64,000 nucleotides of DNA. Source: Flavobacterium sp. LHD-85. Its GTDB lineage: Bacteria > Bacteroidota > Bacteroidia > Flavobacteriales > Flavobacteriaceae. Shown one piece after another: positions 1-8,162 of the stretch. A program made the translations under genes and the position numbers. The stretch is from contig NZ_JAVFVR010000009.1 of assembly GCF_030929595.1 (NCBI RefSeq), forward strand, positions 124,001-188,000. The letters are read 5' to 3'. The notes below the pieces were generated by a model. That model ran no database searches. It was not told the origin of the DNA and was given only the letters and a program-made list of their open reading frames with translations. How positions within the stretch are numbered: the first letter of the stretch is position 1; every line of letters starts with the position of its first letter.

Positions 1-736
1 CTCTTTCGCCGTCTCTAGAATTCAAGAAATGCATTAAAACTTCCAGTTTTTCAATCGGATCAACTACGATGTATTCGTGATCAATTCCTTCATTACCAAC
101 AGTTTCCATGCTAGCGCTTATCTGAACTACATTTTTGTTCAAATAATTCTGAATCAGCTGTTTTATGGTTCCCGGAAGTGTTGCTGAGAATAATAAAGTG
201 CGATGTTTTTTAGGCAGTTCTGCAACAATTTCGTCTAAGCTTTCTTTAAGGATAGCTACCATTTCGTCGGCTTCATCCAAAACTAAATATTCAGTTTGTT
301 TTAAATCAATCGCTTTTCTCTGAATTAAATCGATTAAACGTCCTGGAGTTGCCACAACAATTTGAGCGCCTTCCTTTAGTCTTTCAATTTGTGGTTTTAT
401 TGGAGTTCCTCCACAAATGGAAGCAATAGATATATTAGGAATGTATTTTGAAAAACTTTCTAGGTTTCTAAAAATCTGCTGTCCCAATTCTCTAGTTGGA
501 ACCAAAATAACAGCTTGAACTGTTGTCGATTCTGCATTTACCAATTGCAATAATGGCAATCCAAAAGCGGCCGTTTTTCCTGTTCCTGTTTTGGCTAAAC
601 CAACAATATCGTGAGTTTCGCTCAAAAATAACGGAATTGTTTTTTGCTGAATTTCTGTTGGTTCAACAATGTTTAACTCGCTTAAAGCTTTTAAAATTGG
701 AGCCGAAATTCCTAATGTTGAGAATGGTTTAGACAT
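1..736 (-). CDS. DEAD-box RNA helicase, 3' end cut by window edge
   Basis: ATP-dependent RNA helicase of the DEAD-box family, expected to remodel RNA in ribosome assembly or mRNA decay. About 245 N-terminal residues are visible. They hold a Q motif (EPTEIQQ, near residue 25), Walker A AKTGTGKT at 48-55, PTREL, TPGR, motif II DEAD within VLDEADEM, and SAT motif III. The helicase C-terminal domain is only just beginning at the window edge. The start is the ATG at 734-736, which places the Q motif at the usual distance. RhlE and DeaD types cannot be told apart without the C-terminus. Confidence 0.95.
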   Translation of the reverse strand, partial: MSKPFSTLGISAPILKALSELNIVEPTEIQQKTIPLFLSETHDIVGLAKTGTGKTAAFGLPLLQLVNAESTTVQAVILVPTRELGQQIFRNLESFSKYIPNISIASICGGTPIKPQIERLKEGAQIVVATPGRLIDLIQRKAIDLKQTEYLVLDEADEMVAILKESLDEIVAELPKKHRTLLFSATLPGTIKQLIQNYLNKNVVQISASMETVGNEGIDHEYIVVDPIEKLEVLMHFLNSRDGER

Positions 737-740
737 GATT

Positions 741-787
741 ATTTTAGATTTTAGTCCCGATAGCTATCGAGAGATTTTAGATTTTAG
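741..787. repeat. Palindrome flanked by 14-bp direct repeats
   Basis: A perfect 12-bp palindrome CGATAGCTATCG (758-769) lies between two copies of ATTTTAGATTTTAG (741-754 and 774-787), just upstream of the DEAD-box helicase start. It looks like a small dispersed intergenic repeat. No function is visible, although its place in the helicase 5' region could affect expression. Confidence 0.5.
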
Positions 788-833
788 TTTTCCCAAAATC
801 TTTTAAAGATTTTATTTCTCCTTAAAATTAGTG

Positions 834-908
834 AACCATTAATATATTTAGAAACAACTCTAAATATATTAATGGTTTATTTATTTAAAGTTCTGCAAAG
901 GAACTTTA
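834..908 (-). terminator. AT-rich hairpins between two helicase genes
   Basis: A 19-bp perfect stem (834-852 with 859-877, 6-nt loop) is followed by a shorter one (886-893 with 901-908). Both lie downstream of the stop of the leftward SF2 helicase. The stem is strong but no long U tract follows on the minus strand, so a terminator or an mRNA 3'-end stabiliser are both possible. Confidence 0.45.
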
Positions 909-943
909 TGACTTTTAAACTTTAGACTTTCCGACTAAATTTA

Positions 944-2479
944 TCAATCTGGTTCGTTCATGATTTTCTCACGATACTTTTTACCAATTAATAAAGTTAA
1001 TCTTTGCTTGTAATCGTCAACCAGCCATTCGCGGTAGTTTTTACTGCATTGGCTCAAACATTTAGAATAACGTTTAATACGATCTTCGATATCATCTTCT
1101 AATTCTTTAGCTAACATTTTTGCTTCCTGAAGCGTTTCAGTATTGTCTACGCACATTCCAGCATGCTGATCTAGAGATTTATCTAAAACGACTTTAGAAC
1201 GAAGATTTTGTTTGATGATTAATTTATGTTCTTCATCAACATCAAAACTAACGTCCGCCGTTTTACTGAATTTTGCACGCAATTCTGGTGGCATGCTGTA
1301 TTTAAAGAACATCTCGATTTCGTGATCATCACGAAGGTTTTCCAAGTAAAATTCTGGCGATTTAAAAATATGCTGCCAGTTTACAGGATCACTCCATAAA
1401 CCAAAACGTGCGGCATTGTTTCCTAAATCAATAACCGTAAATTCATCTTTTCCTGGCAATTTACGAGAACCACGACCAATCATTTGGAAATACAAAGTCA
1501 ACGATTTTGTTGCTCTGTTCAAAATAATCGTTTCTACAGTTGGCTCGTCAAAACCAGTTGTCAAAATTCCCACAGAAGTCAAAATCGCATCTGGAGTTTT
1601 CTTAAACCATTGCAAAATGTCTTTACGTTCTTCAGAACTGCTTGTGTTGTCTAAGTGTCTGATATCGTAACCTGCTTCTCTAAACGTTTCATATACATAT
1701 AATGAAGTATGAATACCGTTATTGAAAATCAAAGTTTTCTTTCCTAAAGAACGTTCTGTATACGCGTGAAGCAGTTTTTCTTGCATCAAAGTATTGGTAT
1801 ATAGATCGTCTGAAGATTTTACAGTATAATCTCCATTGATACCCACTTTTAACGAAGTCAAACCAACATCGTAGCTATAAGTTGTTGCTTTTGCCAAGAA
1901 GCCTTTTTCAATCAATGAACCAATTGTATCTCCCACAATAAGTTCGTGATAGCTTTGGTGCATTGGCAATTTTATATTTGAACTCAAAGGCGTTGCTGTT
2001 ACTCCAAGGATAAAAGCATTTTTGAATGAGTTTAATAATTTTCTAAATGAGTTGTAGTGTGCCTCATCAATAATAACTAAACCAATATTGTCCAGATGAA
2101 GTTTTTCATCGTTAATACGGTTTTTTAAAGTTTCAACCATCGCCACGAAACATGAAAAATCATTCTGATCTGGCAATTCTTTTACTTTACTATTTATTAT
2201 TTTGTTTGTAACGCCAAAACCTGTTAACATTTTTGAAGTTTGTTTACAAAGTTCAATACGGTGCGTTAAAACAACCACTTTTTTATCGTTATGAGATAAA
2301 TAGCGGCGTACGATTTCAGAAAATATTACTGTTTTTCCTCCTCCAGTTGGAAGCTGATACAGTAAGTGGTGTTTCGGAGGAGCATTATCTAAACGGTCAA
2401 AAATGGCGTCAATATCGCCTTTTTGGTAAGCATACAGTTCTTTTTTATCTTCTCTTTGTATTTCTAAAGTTTGAGACAT
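944..2479 (-). CDS. Superfamily 2 DEAH-box helicase
   Basis: A 511-residue ATP-dependent nucleic acid helicase of the type III restriction 'res'/UvrB-like SF2 group. Visible motifs are Walker A PTGGGKT (44-50), DEAH-type IIDEAH (Asp138 to His141), motif III GVTATP, and motif VI QMIGRGSRKLPG in the C-terminal RecA domain. The last 120 residues are charged and helical with no recognised nuclease domain. No methylase or specificity gene is adjacent, so it is not a restriction subunit here. The substrate is unknown. Leftward neighbours are the DUF6155 gene upstream and the DEAD-box helicase downstream. Confidence 0.92.
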   Translation of the reverse strand: MSQTLEIQREDKKELYAYQKGDIDAIFDRLDNAPPKHHLLYQLPTGGGKTVIFSEIVRRYLSHNDKKVVVLTHRIELCKQTSKMLTGFGVTNKIINSKVKELPDQNDFSCFVAMVETLKNRINDEKLHLDNIGLVIIDEAHYNSFRKLLNSFKNAFILGVTATPLSSNIKLPMHQSYHELIVGDTIGSLIEKGFLAKATTYSYDVGLTSLKVGINGDYTVKSSDDLYTNTLMQEKLLHAYTERSLGKKTLIFNNGIHTSLYVYETFREAGYDIRHLDNTSSSEERKDILQWFKKTPDAILTSVGILTTGFDEPTVETIILNRATKSLTLYFQMIGRGSRKLPGKDEFTVIDLGNNAARFGLWSDPVNWQHIFKSPEFYLENLRDDHEIEMFFKYSMPPELRAKFSKTADVSFDVDEEHKLIIKQNLRSKVVLDKSLDQHAGMCVDNTETLQEAKMLAKELEDDIEDRIKRYSKCLSQCSKNYREWLVDDYKQRLTLLIGKKYREKIMNEPD

Positions 2480-2588
2480 TGTTTATTTTTGGATTTTTGC
2501 AAAAATACATCGAAAAAACAGTTATTCATCTTCTTTTAACTTAAAATAAATGTTTTTTTTGAATAAAGATTTTTTATGAGAAAGGGTT

Positions 2589-3122
2589 TTAGTAGTCGAT
2601 TTTCTCCAAAATTGCCTCAAAATCGTACTTATTTCTCCATTTTTGCTCCGATGTTTCGTTCTGAATCGCGTTAATTCGCAATTTAAAATCATTAAAAATT
2701 CCGTTTGAAACAATATAATTTACCGCTTGCTCAAAAGAATTCAAGAAGCTTTTATAAAACAATTCCTGCTTGATTAAATTTTGCGAAGAAAACGTTTGCG
2801 CAATTTCGATATTGTAAAGCATAATATCGGCTACAATATAGGAATCTACACCCAACATCATAAAATGTTTAATCAATTTTTGAGCGACCGATCTTCGCAT
2901 TTTGGCTTTCGGACGCCATTTTGCTCCCGGTTTTTTGATTGGGAAATATTCGTGAGAGATTTTGACCTTGGCCTCCTGAAGCAATTTATCTTCTTTTGGG
3001 TTAAAAACAAAGTCATAATATACTTTTACAGGAGCAAATTTCTCGTACAATTCTATCAATTGTTCCTCCAATTGCTCTTTTGTTAATTCGCCTAAATATT
3101 TTTTTAAATCTCTTTTACTCAT
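2589..3122 (-). CDS. DUF6155 family protein
   Basis: A 177-residue cytoplasmic protein starting MSKRDLKKYLGELTKEQL. It is basic, with a helical N-terminus followed by a charged stretch (PKAKMRRSVAQK), and resembles the DUF6155 family of Bacteroidota, whose function is unknown. The start is the ATG at 3120-3122. A 14-residue upstream extension (to 3164) was not used because it runs through repeat-like AAATTCCAAATTCC sequence. The gene reads in the same direction as the SF2 helicase, 109 bp away. Confidence 0.8.
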   Translation of the reverse strand: MSKRDLKKYLGELTKEQLEEQLIELYEKFAPVKVYYDFVFNPKEDKLLQEAKVKISHEYFPIKKPGAKWRPKAKMRRSVAQKLIKHFMMLGVDSYIVADIMLYNIEIAQTFSSQNLIKQELFYKSFLNSFEQAVNYIVSNGIFNDFKLRINAIQNETSEQKWRNKYDFEAILEKIDY

Positions 3123-3263
3123 ACAGTAAAGATAATTTTCAAAATTATAAATTCCAAATTCCAATTTTCAGCCTATTTGAGCCCTGTTAATTTTGAATTT
3201 TTAAATCCTAAAATCAATCCAGAATCCTTAATTTTGCTGGCATAAAACTTAAAATATATATAC

Positions 3264-3557
3264 ATGCTCAAGATTTTCAAAATTACTGCCATTTTAGAGG
3301 GAATCTCTTATTTAGTGTTATTTGCTAATATGCTGATTATTAAAACTAACAATCCTGAACTTTACCATACATTATTACGTCCGTTAGGAATGACACACGG
3401 TATTTTATTTATCGGATACATTCTTTTAGCTTTTTTATTGAAAAAATCAATGAATTGGGATTTAAAAACTTTTGCAATCATTCTAGTTGCTTCTCTTATT
3501 CCGTTTGGAACTTTTTACATCGAGAAAAAATATTTAGAAACTAAAGCAAATGCATAA
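3264..3557 (+). CDS. DUF3817 small integral membrane protein
   Basis: A 97-residue membrane protein matching the DUF3817 (YdzA-like) pattern: an N-terminal helix with EGISYLVLFANM, the conserved RPLGMTHGILF motif in the middle, and a third helix LKTFAIILVASLIPFGTF. Three membrane segments are visible. Function is unknown in the family. Its 3' end overlaps the MscS-type channel gene by 8 nt, so the two are translationally coupled and probably act at the inner membrane under the same conditions. Confidence 0.85.
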   Translation: MLKIFKITAILEGISYLVLFANMLIIKTNNPELYHTLLRPLGMTHGILFIGYILLAFLLKKSMNWDLKTFAIILVASLIPFGTFYIEKKYLETKANA

Positions 3558-4797
3558 GTTTTTGGAGAAAATATTTAACTTTTTATATCCTGTTTTTAGA
3601 GAATGGGGAATGAGTCGCAATGTAGCGTCTTATACTAGCCTGATCTTTAATATCGCTATTTTAATAGCACTGGCTTACGTGATTTATTACGCAGCCAAAT
3701 TTCTTTTGGTCACTTTAACTGCTGTTTTTGCACAGCGCACCAAAACAAAGTTTGACGATTATTTAATTCAAAACAAAACTACTCGATATACAGCTTATTT
3801 AATTCCGTTTTTCTTTATTTATAAAGCTGTTCCTGTTATTTTAGATAAATACGAATATTGGGAATCGATTTTCGGAAAAATTGTCGGTATCTATATTGTT
3901 TTACTTGGATTATGGATCGTTCGAACTGTTTTTAATTCGTTACGCGATTATTTAAAACAAAAACCAGAATATAGCGACAAGCCAATTGACAGTTTTGTTC
4001 AGGTTATCATGATTGTGCTCTGGATTTTTGGAGTTGCCATGATTATTTCGACTTTATTCGGAATTAAAAAAGGTGAACTATTAACCATTCTTGGAACACT
4101 TTCGGCAATTATCATCTTAATTTTCAGAGATACGATTCTTGGATTTGTTTCGAGTGTTCAGGTAGCGATAAACGATATGGTTCGTATTGGCGACTGGATT
4201 ACAATGGATAAGTTCGGTGCCGATGGAGATGTTATCGAAATCAATTTGACAACGGTAAAAGTTCGAAATTTTGATAACACCATTACCACGATTCCGACTT
4301 ATGCATTAAGTTCAGATTCGTTTCAGAACTGGCGCGGAATGCAGAAATCTGATGGAAGACGTATCAAAAGACATGTTTTAATAAAAAGTAGCACCATTCG
4401 TTTTTTAAACGACGAAGACTTGCATCAATTGCGAAAAGTACAGCTTATATCTTCTTATATAGACAGCCGTCAAGCGGAAATTGACAGATACAACGACCTT
4501 AGAGGAATTGATAAAACGCTGTCGCTAAATGGCCGAAACATGACCAATTTAGGATTGTTTAGAAAATACATTATGCAATATTTAAATGACCATCCGGGAT
4601 TGAACAAAAATATGCATATTATGTGTCGACAGCTGCAATCGACAGCGCACGGAGTTCCGTTGGAGATTTATGTGTTTTCTAGCGATAAACGTTGGGCCAA
4701 TTACGAATACATCATGGCCGATATTTTTGACCACGTAATGGCATCAGTAAGATATTTTGATCTTGAAATTTTTGAGCTTCCTTCGAGTATTGGTTAG
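3550..4797 (+). CDS. MscS-family mechanosensitive channel (YbdG-like)
   Basis: A 415-residue inner-membrane channel that should open on membrane tension during osmotic downshock. Five hydrophobic segments precede the MscS signature region, where TLSAIIILIFRDTILGFVSS is the pore-lining helix. The soluble beta domain follows (VRIGDWITM, VIEINLTTVKVRNFDNT, TIPTYALSS). Length and the insertion in the cytoplasmic domain resemble E. coli YbdG rather than the shorter MscS. It overlaps the DUF3817 gene by 8 nt. The ion selectivity cannot be read from sequence. Confidence 0.93.
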   Translation: MHKFLEKIFNFLYPVFREWGMSRNVASYTSLIFNIAILIALAYVIYYAAKFLLVTLTAVFAQRTKTKFDDYLIQNKTTRYTAYLIPFFFIYKAVPVILDKYEYWESIFGKIVGIYIVLLGLWIVRTVFNSLRDYLKQKPEYSDKPIDSFVQVIMIVLWIFGVAMIISTLFGIKKGELLTILGTLSAIIILIFRDTILGFVSSVQVAINDMVRIGDWITMDKFGADGDVIEINLTTVKVRNFDNTITTIPTYALSSDSFQNWRGMQKSDGRRIKRHVLIKSSTIRFLNDEDLHQLRKVQLISSYIDSRQAEIDRYNDLRGIDKTLSLNGRNMTNLGLFRKYIMQYLNDHPGLNKNMHIMCRQLQSTAHGVPLEIYVFSSDKRWANYEYIMADIFDHVMASVRYFDLEIFELPSSIG

Positions 4798-4800
4798 ATT

Positions 4801-4923
4801 TTTAACCGCAAAGTTCGCAAAGGTTTACGCAAGGTTCGCAAAGTTTTTACATAAAGCTTTGCGAACTTTGCGTTTTTAGTAAATCTAACTTATAAAAAAA
4901 ACTTTGCGTGCTTTGCGGTAAAA
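4801..4923. repeat. Intergenic inverted repeat with CGCAAAG units
   Basis: The outer arms are TTTAACCGCAAAG (4801-4813) and CTTTGCGGTAAAA (4911-4923). Inside are further copies of TTCGCAAAG and CTTTGCGAA in opposite orientation. It sits directly after the MscS stop codon and before the convergent lipoprotein gene, so its RNA could fold as a transcription terminator for either strand. It looks like a dispersed flavobacterial intergenic repeat. Confidence 0.7.
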
Positions 4924-4939
4924 CACACAAGCCATTCAA

Positions 4940-4981
4940 CTTGAAACTTGAAACTTGAAACTTGAAACTTGAAACTTGAAA
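4940..4981. repeat. Tandem repeat, 6 x CTTGAAA
   Basis: Six perfect copies of the 7-bp unit CTTGAAA. The array sits 7 bp past the stop of the convergent lipoprotein gene. Such a heptamer array is prone to slippage, so its length probably varies between strains. Confidence 0.9.
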
Positions 4982-4988
4982 CAAACCC

Positions 4989-5408
4989 TCACTCCTTCTC
5001 TATTTTCTCAAAAAGAAACTCAGGATTATTATACTCAATAGGAACTTCAGGAACGTAACACGGAAGATTAAAGTAAGTTCCAACTACTCCTTTTCCTAAA
5101 TAAAGTTTATTCTCTTTCTTTAAAAGCGCTAAAGGAACTCTTTTCCAAGCTCCGCCGAAGGAAATATAATGATAATCGCCTCGAAGCGTATCGCCTCTTA
5201 AATCACCTCGTACATCTCCAGAATCTTTTCCAGTTCCATAATGATTAATTTCGTAACGACCATAAAAACGTTTATTGTTTATATGAATATCCAGAACCGC
5301 TGTATCTTTATTATTTACAGCACGATATAATTGACGATTGTATTTTTCTTTATCTTCTTTAGAATTGCAAGAAGCTAGTAACAAGCAGAGAAACAGAAAT
5401 AATCGCAT
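4989..5408 (-). CDS. Hypothetical lipoprotein
   Basis: A 139-residue exported lipoprotein. The signal peptide MRLFLFLCLLLASC ends in a lipobox (LASC, acylated Cys14). The mature part is beta-rich and polar, with a DVRGDLRGDTLRGDY repeat near residues 65-80 that resembles a short RGD-spaced repeat. No known domain was recognised. It stands alone, convergent with the MscS channel gene and divergent from the gene at 5490. Confidence 0.75.
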   Translation of the reverse strand: MRLFLFLCLLLASCNSKEDKEKYNRQLYRAVNNKDTAVLDIHINNKRFYGRYEINHYGTGKDSGDVRGDLRGDTLRGDYHYISFGGAWKRVPLALLKKENKLYLGKGVVGTYFNLPCYVPEVPIEYNNPEFLFEKIEKE

Positions 5409-5489
5409 AATTTATTTTTAGAAAAACAAAAATAGGTTTTTACTGTGGGATTATTTATTTAACTTTAAGAAAAACTTAAAACAAATACC

Positions 5490-5897
5490 ATGGAAGATAG
5501 AGACACTTTTTTAAAAGAATTCAGAGGCGAAACTTTAGGAACTGTAAGTGCTCAATCTTCAGCAGATGAGATCTTTCAAAACCAGACCATCAGGCCTATT
5601 TTAAAATTGCAAAACGACTTATTCATTGCCGTTTTTATCAATTACGTAAACAAAAACAAACCAGATTTTTATTCGTACTCGGTTGAAAAGAAACTTCAAA
5701 CTATCGAAAATTCCATTCAAAAAGACATTAAATTCAGAAATTCTTTAAAAGGAATTGTAATGGCGCTTTTTACAGTTGATGAATACAATACCTATATTAA
5801 GAATTCTTCTGATTTGAATAAACGTATGATGAACTTGTTGATTGACCGATTGAAAAATCAGGCGCAATTGTTTGAAGTGGAATCGGATTCTAAATAA
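5490..5897 (+). CDS. Hypothetical cytoplasmic protein
   Basis: A 135-residue soluble, mostly helical protein. It has no signal peptide, membrane segment or recognisable catalytic motif. I recall similar flavobacterial proteins labelled glyoxalase, but no VOC motif is visible and I do not adopt that name. It heads a tight run with the membrane protein at 5903 (5-nt gap) and the Crp/Fnr gene at 6335 (9-nt gap), so these three are likely one operon. Confidence 0.7.
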   Translation: MEDRDTFLKEFRGETLGTVSAQSSADEIFQNQTIRPILKLQNDLFIAVFINYVNKNKPDFYSYSVEKKLQTIENSIQKDIKFRNSLKGIVMALFTVDEYNTYIKNSSDLNKRMMNLLIDRLKNQAQLFEVESDSK

Positions 5898-5902
5898 CAA
5901 TA

Positions 5903-6325
5903 ATGATTAAAGCATACCATTATCTGTACTTTCGTACTTATGAAATTATTTCAGAAACAAATAAGACTTCGGCTGAATCTTCAACTGCAAGATTTTTGTC
6001 TATTCTTTTTTTTATAAACATATTGACTTTATATTCTTTATTTTTTAACTCATATAATGATATTACTTTTTACAGTTTTAGCGCTTTTGGAATAGTTGCA
6101 TCAATTTTAAATTTAAAATATTTTGATGATGCTAAGCATAAATTTATTCTTTATGAATTTAAAGATTTAAAAATAAATAGGATTTATAGAATACTTGTTG
6201 ACGGCTATCCATATCTCTCTTTCATACTTTTATTTAGCTCACTTGATATTGGATTTTATGCGATTTATTATTTTATTGGAATAGTAATTTTGATAAAAGC
6301 TGTAACCTATTTTTGGAACTTATAA
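5903..6325 (+). CDS. Hypothetical membrane protein
   Basis: A 140-residue protein with four hydrophobic segments (about residues 30-45, 55-70, 100-117 and 121-138) around a short polar loop. It starts 5 nt after the preceding stop and ends 9 nt before the Crp/Fnr gene. Base composition is lower in GC than the flanking genes, and it is aromatic- and isoleucine-rich. No family was recognised; it could be a partner of the upstream soluble protein. Confidence 0.65.
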   Translation: MIKAYHYLYFRTYEIISETNKTSAESSTARFLSILFFINILTLYSLFFNSYNDITFYSFSAFGIVASILNLKYFDDAKHKFILYEFKDLKINRIYRILVDGYPYLSFILLFSSLDIGFYAIYYFIGIVILIKAVTYFWNL

Positions 6326-6334
6326 TTTGAAAAC

Positions 6335-6910
6335 ATGTTCAACCAATTCCGAAACAAATTCCCTTTAACCGATGAAAAATGGAAAGAATATATCGGTTAT
6401 TTTAATTTTCTTGAAGTTCCTGCAAAAACAACCCTTTTAGAAGAAGGCGAAGTTTCAAAAAAACTTTATATCATAGAAAAGGGCTGTATTCGGGTTTGGT
6501 TTAACAATAACGGAAAAGATCTTACTACACAATTCTTTTTTGAAAATGAGAGTGTTGCTTCTATCGAAAGTTTTATGAAAAAACTTCCGAGTCCGACAAA
6601 TATAGAAACGATTGAGCCTTCAGTTTTGTGGTGGATTCATAAGAATGATCTGGATAAAATTCTAGAAGAAATCAAAGAGATCCCTGAATTAAGGGATAGT
6701 CTCATTAATAAGCTTTTTGAGCGCACTTTTGATTATATGAAATATTTTGTTTCGTTTATAAAAGATTCCCCTGCAGAGCGTTATTCTAACTTAATTAAAG
6801 AAAGGCCTCAAATCGTATTGCGTGTTCCACAGCATTATATCGCTTCTTATTTAGGAATAACAACTGTGCATCTAAGCAGACTAAAAAGTAAACTATTAAG
6901 TAAAGAATAA
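6335..6910 (+). CDS. Crp/Fnr family transcriptional regulator
   Basis: A 191-residue regulator. The N-terminal cyclic-nucleotide-binding-type beta roll includes EEGEVSKKLYIIEKGCIRVWF (about 40-60), a dimerisation helix follows, and the C-terminal winged HTH reads VPQHYIASYLGITTVHLSRL. As in many Bacteroidota homologues, the cAMP phosphate-binding motif is not conserved, so the ligand is unknown. There is no Fnr-type cysteine cluster. A TTGAC-N6-GTCAA palindrome follows its stop codon, ahead of the oxidoreductase at 7036, which makes that gene its likeliest target. Confidence 0.9.
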   Translation: MFNQFRNKFPLTDEKWKEYIGYFNFLEVPAKTTLLEEGEVSKKLYIIEKGCIRVWFNNNGKDLTTQFFFENESVASIESFMKKLPSPTNIETIEPSVLWWIHKNDLDKILEEIKEIPELRDSLINKLFERTFDYMKYFVSFIKDSPAERYSNLIKERPQIVLRVPQHYIASYLGITTVHLSRLKSKLLSKE

Positions 6911-6986
6911 TTGACTTTTTAGTCAAACTTAAATTGACTTATATAACTTATATGGTTTAAAGAAAAATTTGATAACAAATGTTATC
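6911..6986. promoter_or_regulatory. Two operator-like palindromes
   Basis: TTGACTTTTTAGTCAA (6911-6926, 6-bp arms) starts directly after the Crp/Fnr stop codon. GATAACAAATGTTATC (6971-6986, 6-bp arms) ends 21 bp before a -7 box at 7008. The first resembles the TTGAC-N4-GTCAA palindrome found after the other Crp/Fnr gene (27909). The second sits where a repressor or activator would meet the -33 region. Protein partners are inferred. Confidence 0.5.
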
Positions 6987-7007
6987 GTATGCCCATAAAC
7001 GGCTGTC

Positions 7008-7015
7008 TAATTTTG
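7008..7015 (+). promoter_or_regulatory. -7 box TAATTTTG for the oxidoreductase
   Basis: Exact match to the Bacteroidota TAnnTTTG -7 element, 20 bp before the ATG at 7036. No TTG is found 19 bp upstream, which fits an activated promoter using the palindrome at 6971-6986. Confidence 0.5.
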
Positions 7016-7035
7016 CTTCATAAAATTTAATAATT

Positions 7036-8007
7036 ATGAAAGCAGCAGTAGTTTATAAAAAAGGAGAATCTCCAAAATATGCAGAATTTGAAGAGCCAAT
7101 TGCATCCAATGAAAACGAAATTTTGGTTTCGGTAAAAGCCGTAGCTATTACGAATTTGGATAAAGGAATTGCAAGCGGAGATCATTATTCTTCAGAAAAA
7201 GAAAATCAAAACGGATTTATTGTAGGAAGCGACGGAATTGCAGTTCTTGAAAACGGAACAAGGGTTTACGCTCGAGGAATCTCAGGAACAATCGCAGAGA
7301 AAGCTTTAGTAGAAAAAAACAGAATGGTTGCATTACCAGACGGAATTGATGATGCAACAGCCGCAGCTATGCCAAATGCGGTTGCAGGTTCGGCAATGGC
7401 ACTTCGTTTTAGAGCAGGAATAAAGCCAGGCGAAACGGTTTTGATAAATGGAGCAACTGGTTTTACAGGACAAATGGCAGTTCAAATTGCAAAACATTAT
7501 GGAGCTAAGAACATTATTGTTATAGGAAGAAACGAAAAAGCGCTAGAAAGCCTTCTAGAATTAGGTGCGGATGAAATTGTTTCTCTAAAACAAGATGATG
7601 AATCTTTTATTTCTCAGTTAAAAGAAATCCATAAAAATACTTCAATAGATATTGTAATAGACTATTTGTGGGGACATTCGGCAGAACTTATCTTTTCAGT
7701 TTTAAAAGGAAATGGAAATTTTACACATAAAACTCGATATGTTTCAGTAGGTTCAATGTCTGGAGATACCATTCGATTATCGGCTCAGATTTTACGAAGT
7801 GTCGATCTTGAGTTATCTGGTTCAGGATTAGGAAGCTGGACAAAAGAAGAAGTCAAATTATTGTTTTCTGAAATACTTCCTGAAATGTTTCTTTTAGCTT
7901 CAAAGAATATACTAAAAGTAAATATTGAAACAGTAAATCTATTCGATATAGAAAAAAAATGGAATGCAGAAGTTCCTGACGGAAAGCGTTTAGTTGTGAT
8001 GATCTAA
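7036..8007 (+). CDS. MDR-family NAD(P)-dependent oxidoreductase
   Basis: A 323-residue medium-chain dehydrogenase/reductase related to quinone oxidoreductases. The N-terminal GroES-like domain has EILVSVKAVAITNLDKGIASG and lacks the zinc ligands of alcohol dehydrogenases. The Rossmann domain carries GATGFTGQMAVQIAKHYGA (about 140-158). It probably reduces quinones or enones with NAD(P)H in the cytoplasm. It is preceded by a -7 box and two palindromes, and by a Crp/Fnr gene in the same direction. The substrate cannot be fixed. Confidence 0.9.
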   Translation: MKAAVVYKKGESPKYAEFEEPIASNENEILVSVKAVAITNLDKGIASGDHYSSEKENQNGFIVGSDGIAVLENGTRVYARGISGTIAEKALVEKNRMVALPDGIDDATAAAMPNAVAGSAMALRFRAGIKPGETVLINGATGFTGQMAVQIAKHYGAKNIIVIGRNEKALESLLELGADEIVSLKQDDESFISQLKEIHKNTSIDIVIDYLWGHSAELIFSVLKGNGNFTHKTRYVSVGSMSGDTIRLSAQILRSVDLELSGSGLGSWTKEEVKLLFSEILPEMFLLASKNILKVNIETVNLFDIEKKWNAEVPDGKRLVVMI

Positions 8008-8011
8008 AATT

Positions 8012-8150
8012 TTTAAACACATAGAAACATAGTTTATCGCTTCTTAAAAAGATAAATAAAAGAAACTAGTTTCTCACACATAGCTATGTGTGTTTAAACA
8101 AGTGAAACGCCTTTTATAGATTCCAAGAAGTTATGTTTCTATGTGTTTAA
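8012..8150. repeat. Composite inverted repeat, family A copy 1
   Basis: The left arm TTTAAACACATAGAAACATAG (8012-8032) pairs with TATGTTTCTATGTGTTTAA (8132-8150). The middle holds ACACATAGCTATGTGT and AGTGAAACGCCTTTTA. A second copy with the same order of parts lies at 14023-14164. It fills the gap between the convergent oxidoreductase and E1 genes, so it may terminate both transcripts. Confidence 0.85.
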
Positions 8151-8162
8151 TTTTTATTTTTT

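Noticed and set aside
523..732. Plus-strand frame in the DEAD-box helicase
   Set aside because: Antisense to conserved helicase motifs; codon use is that of an opposite-strand shadow.
944..2479. Restriction-enzyme reading of the SF2 helicase
   Set aside because: No nuclease motif, methylase or specificity gene is nearby.
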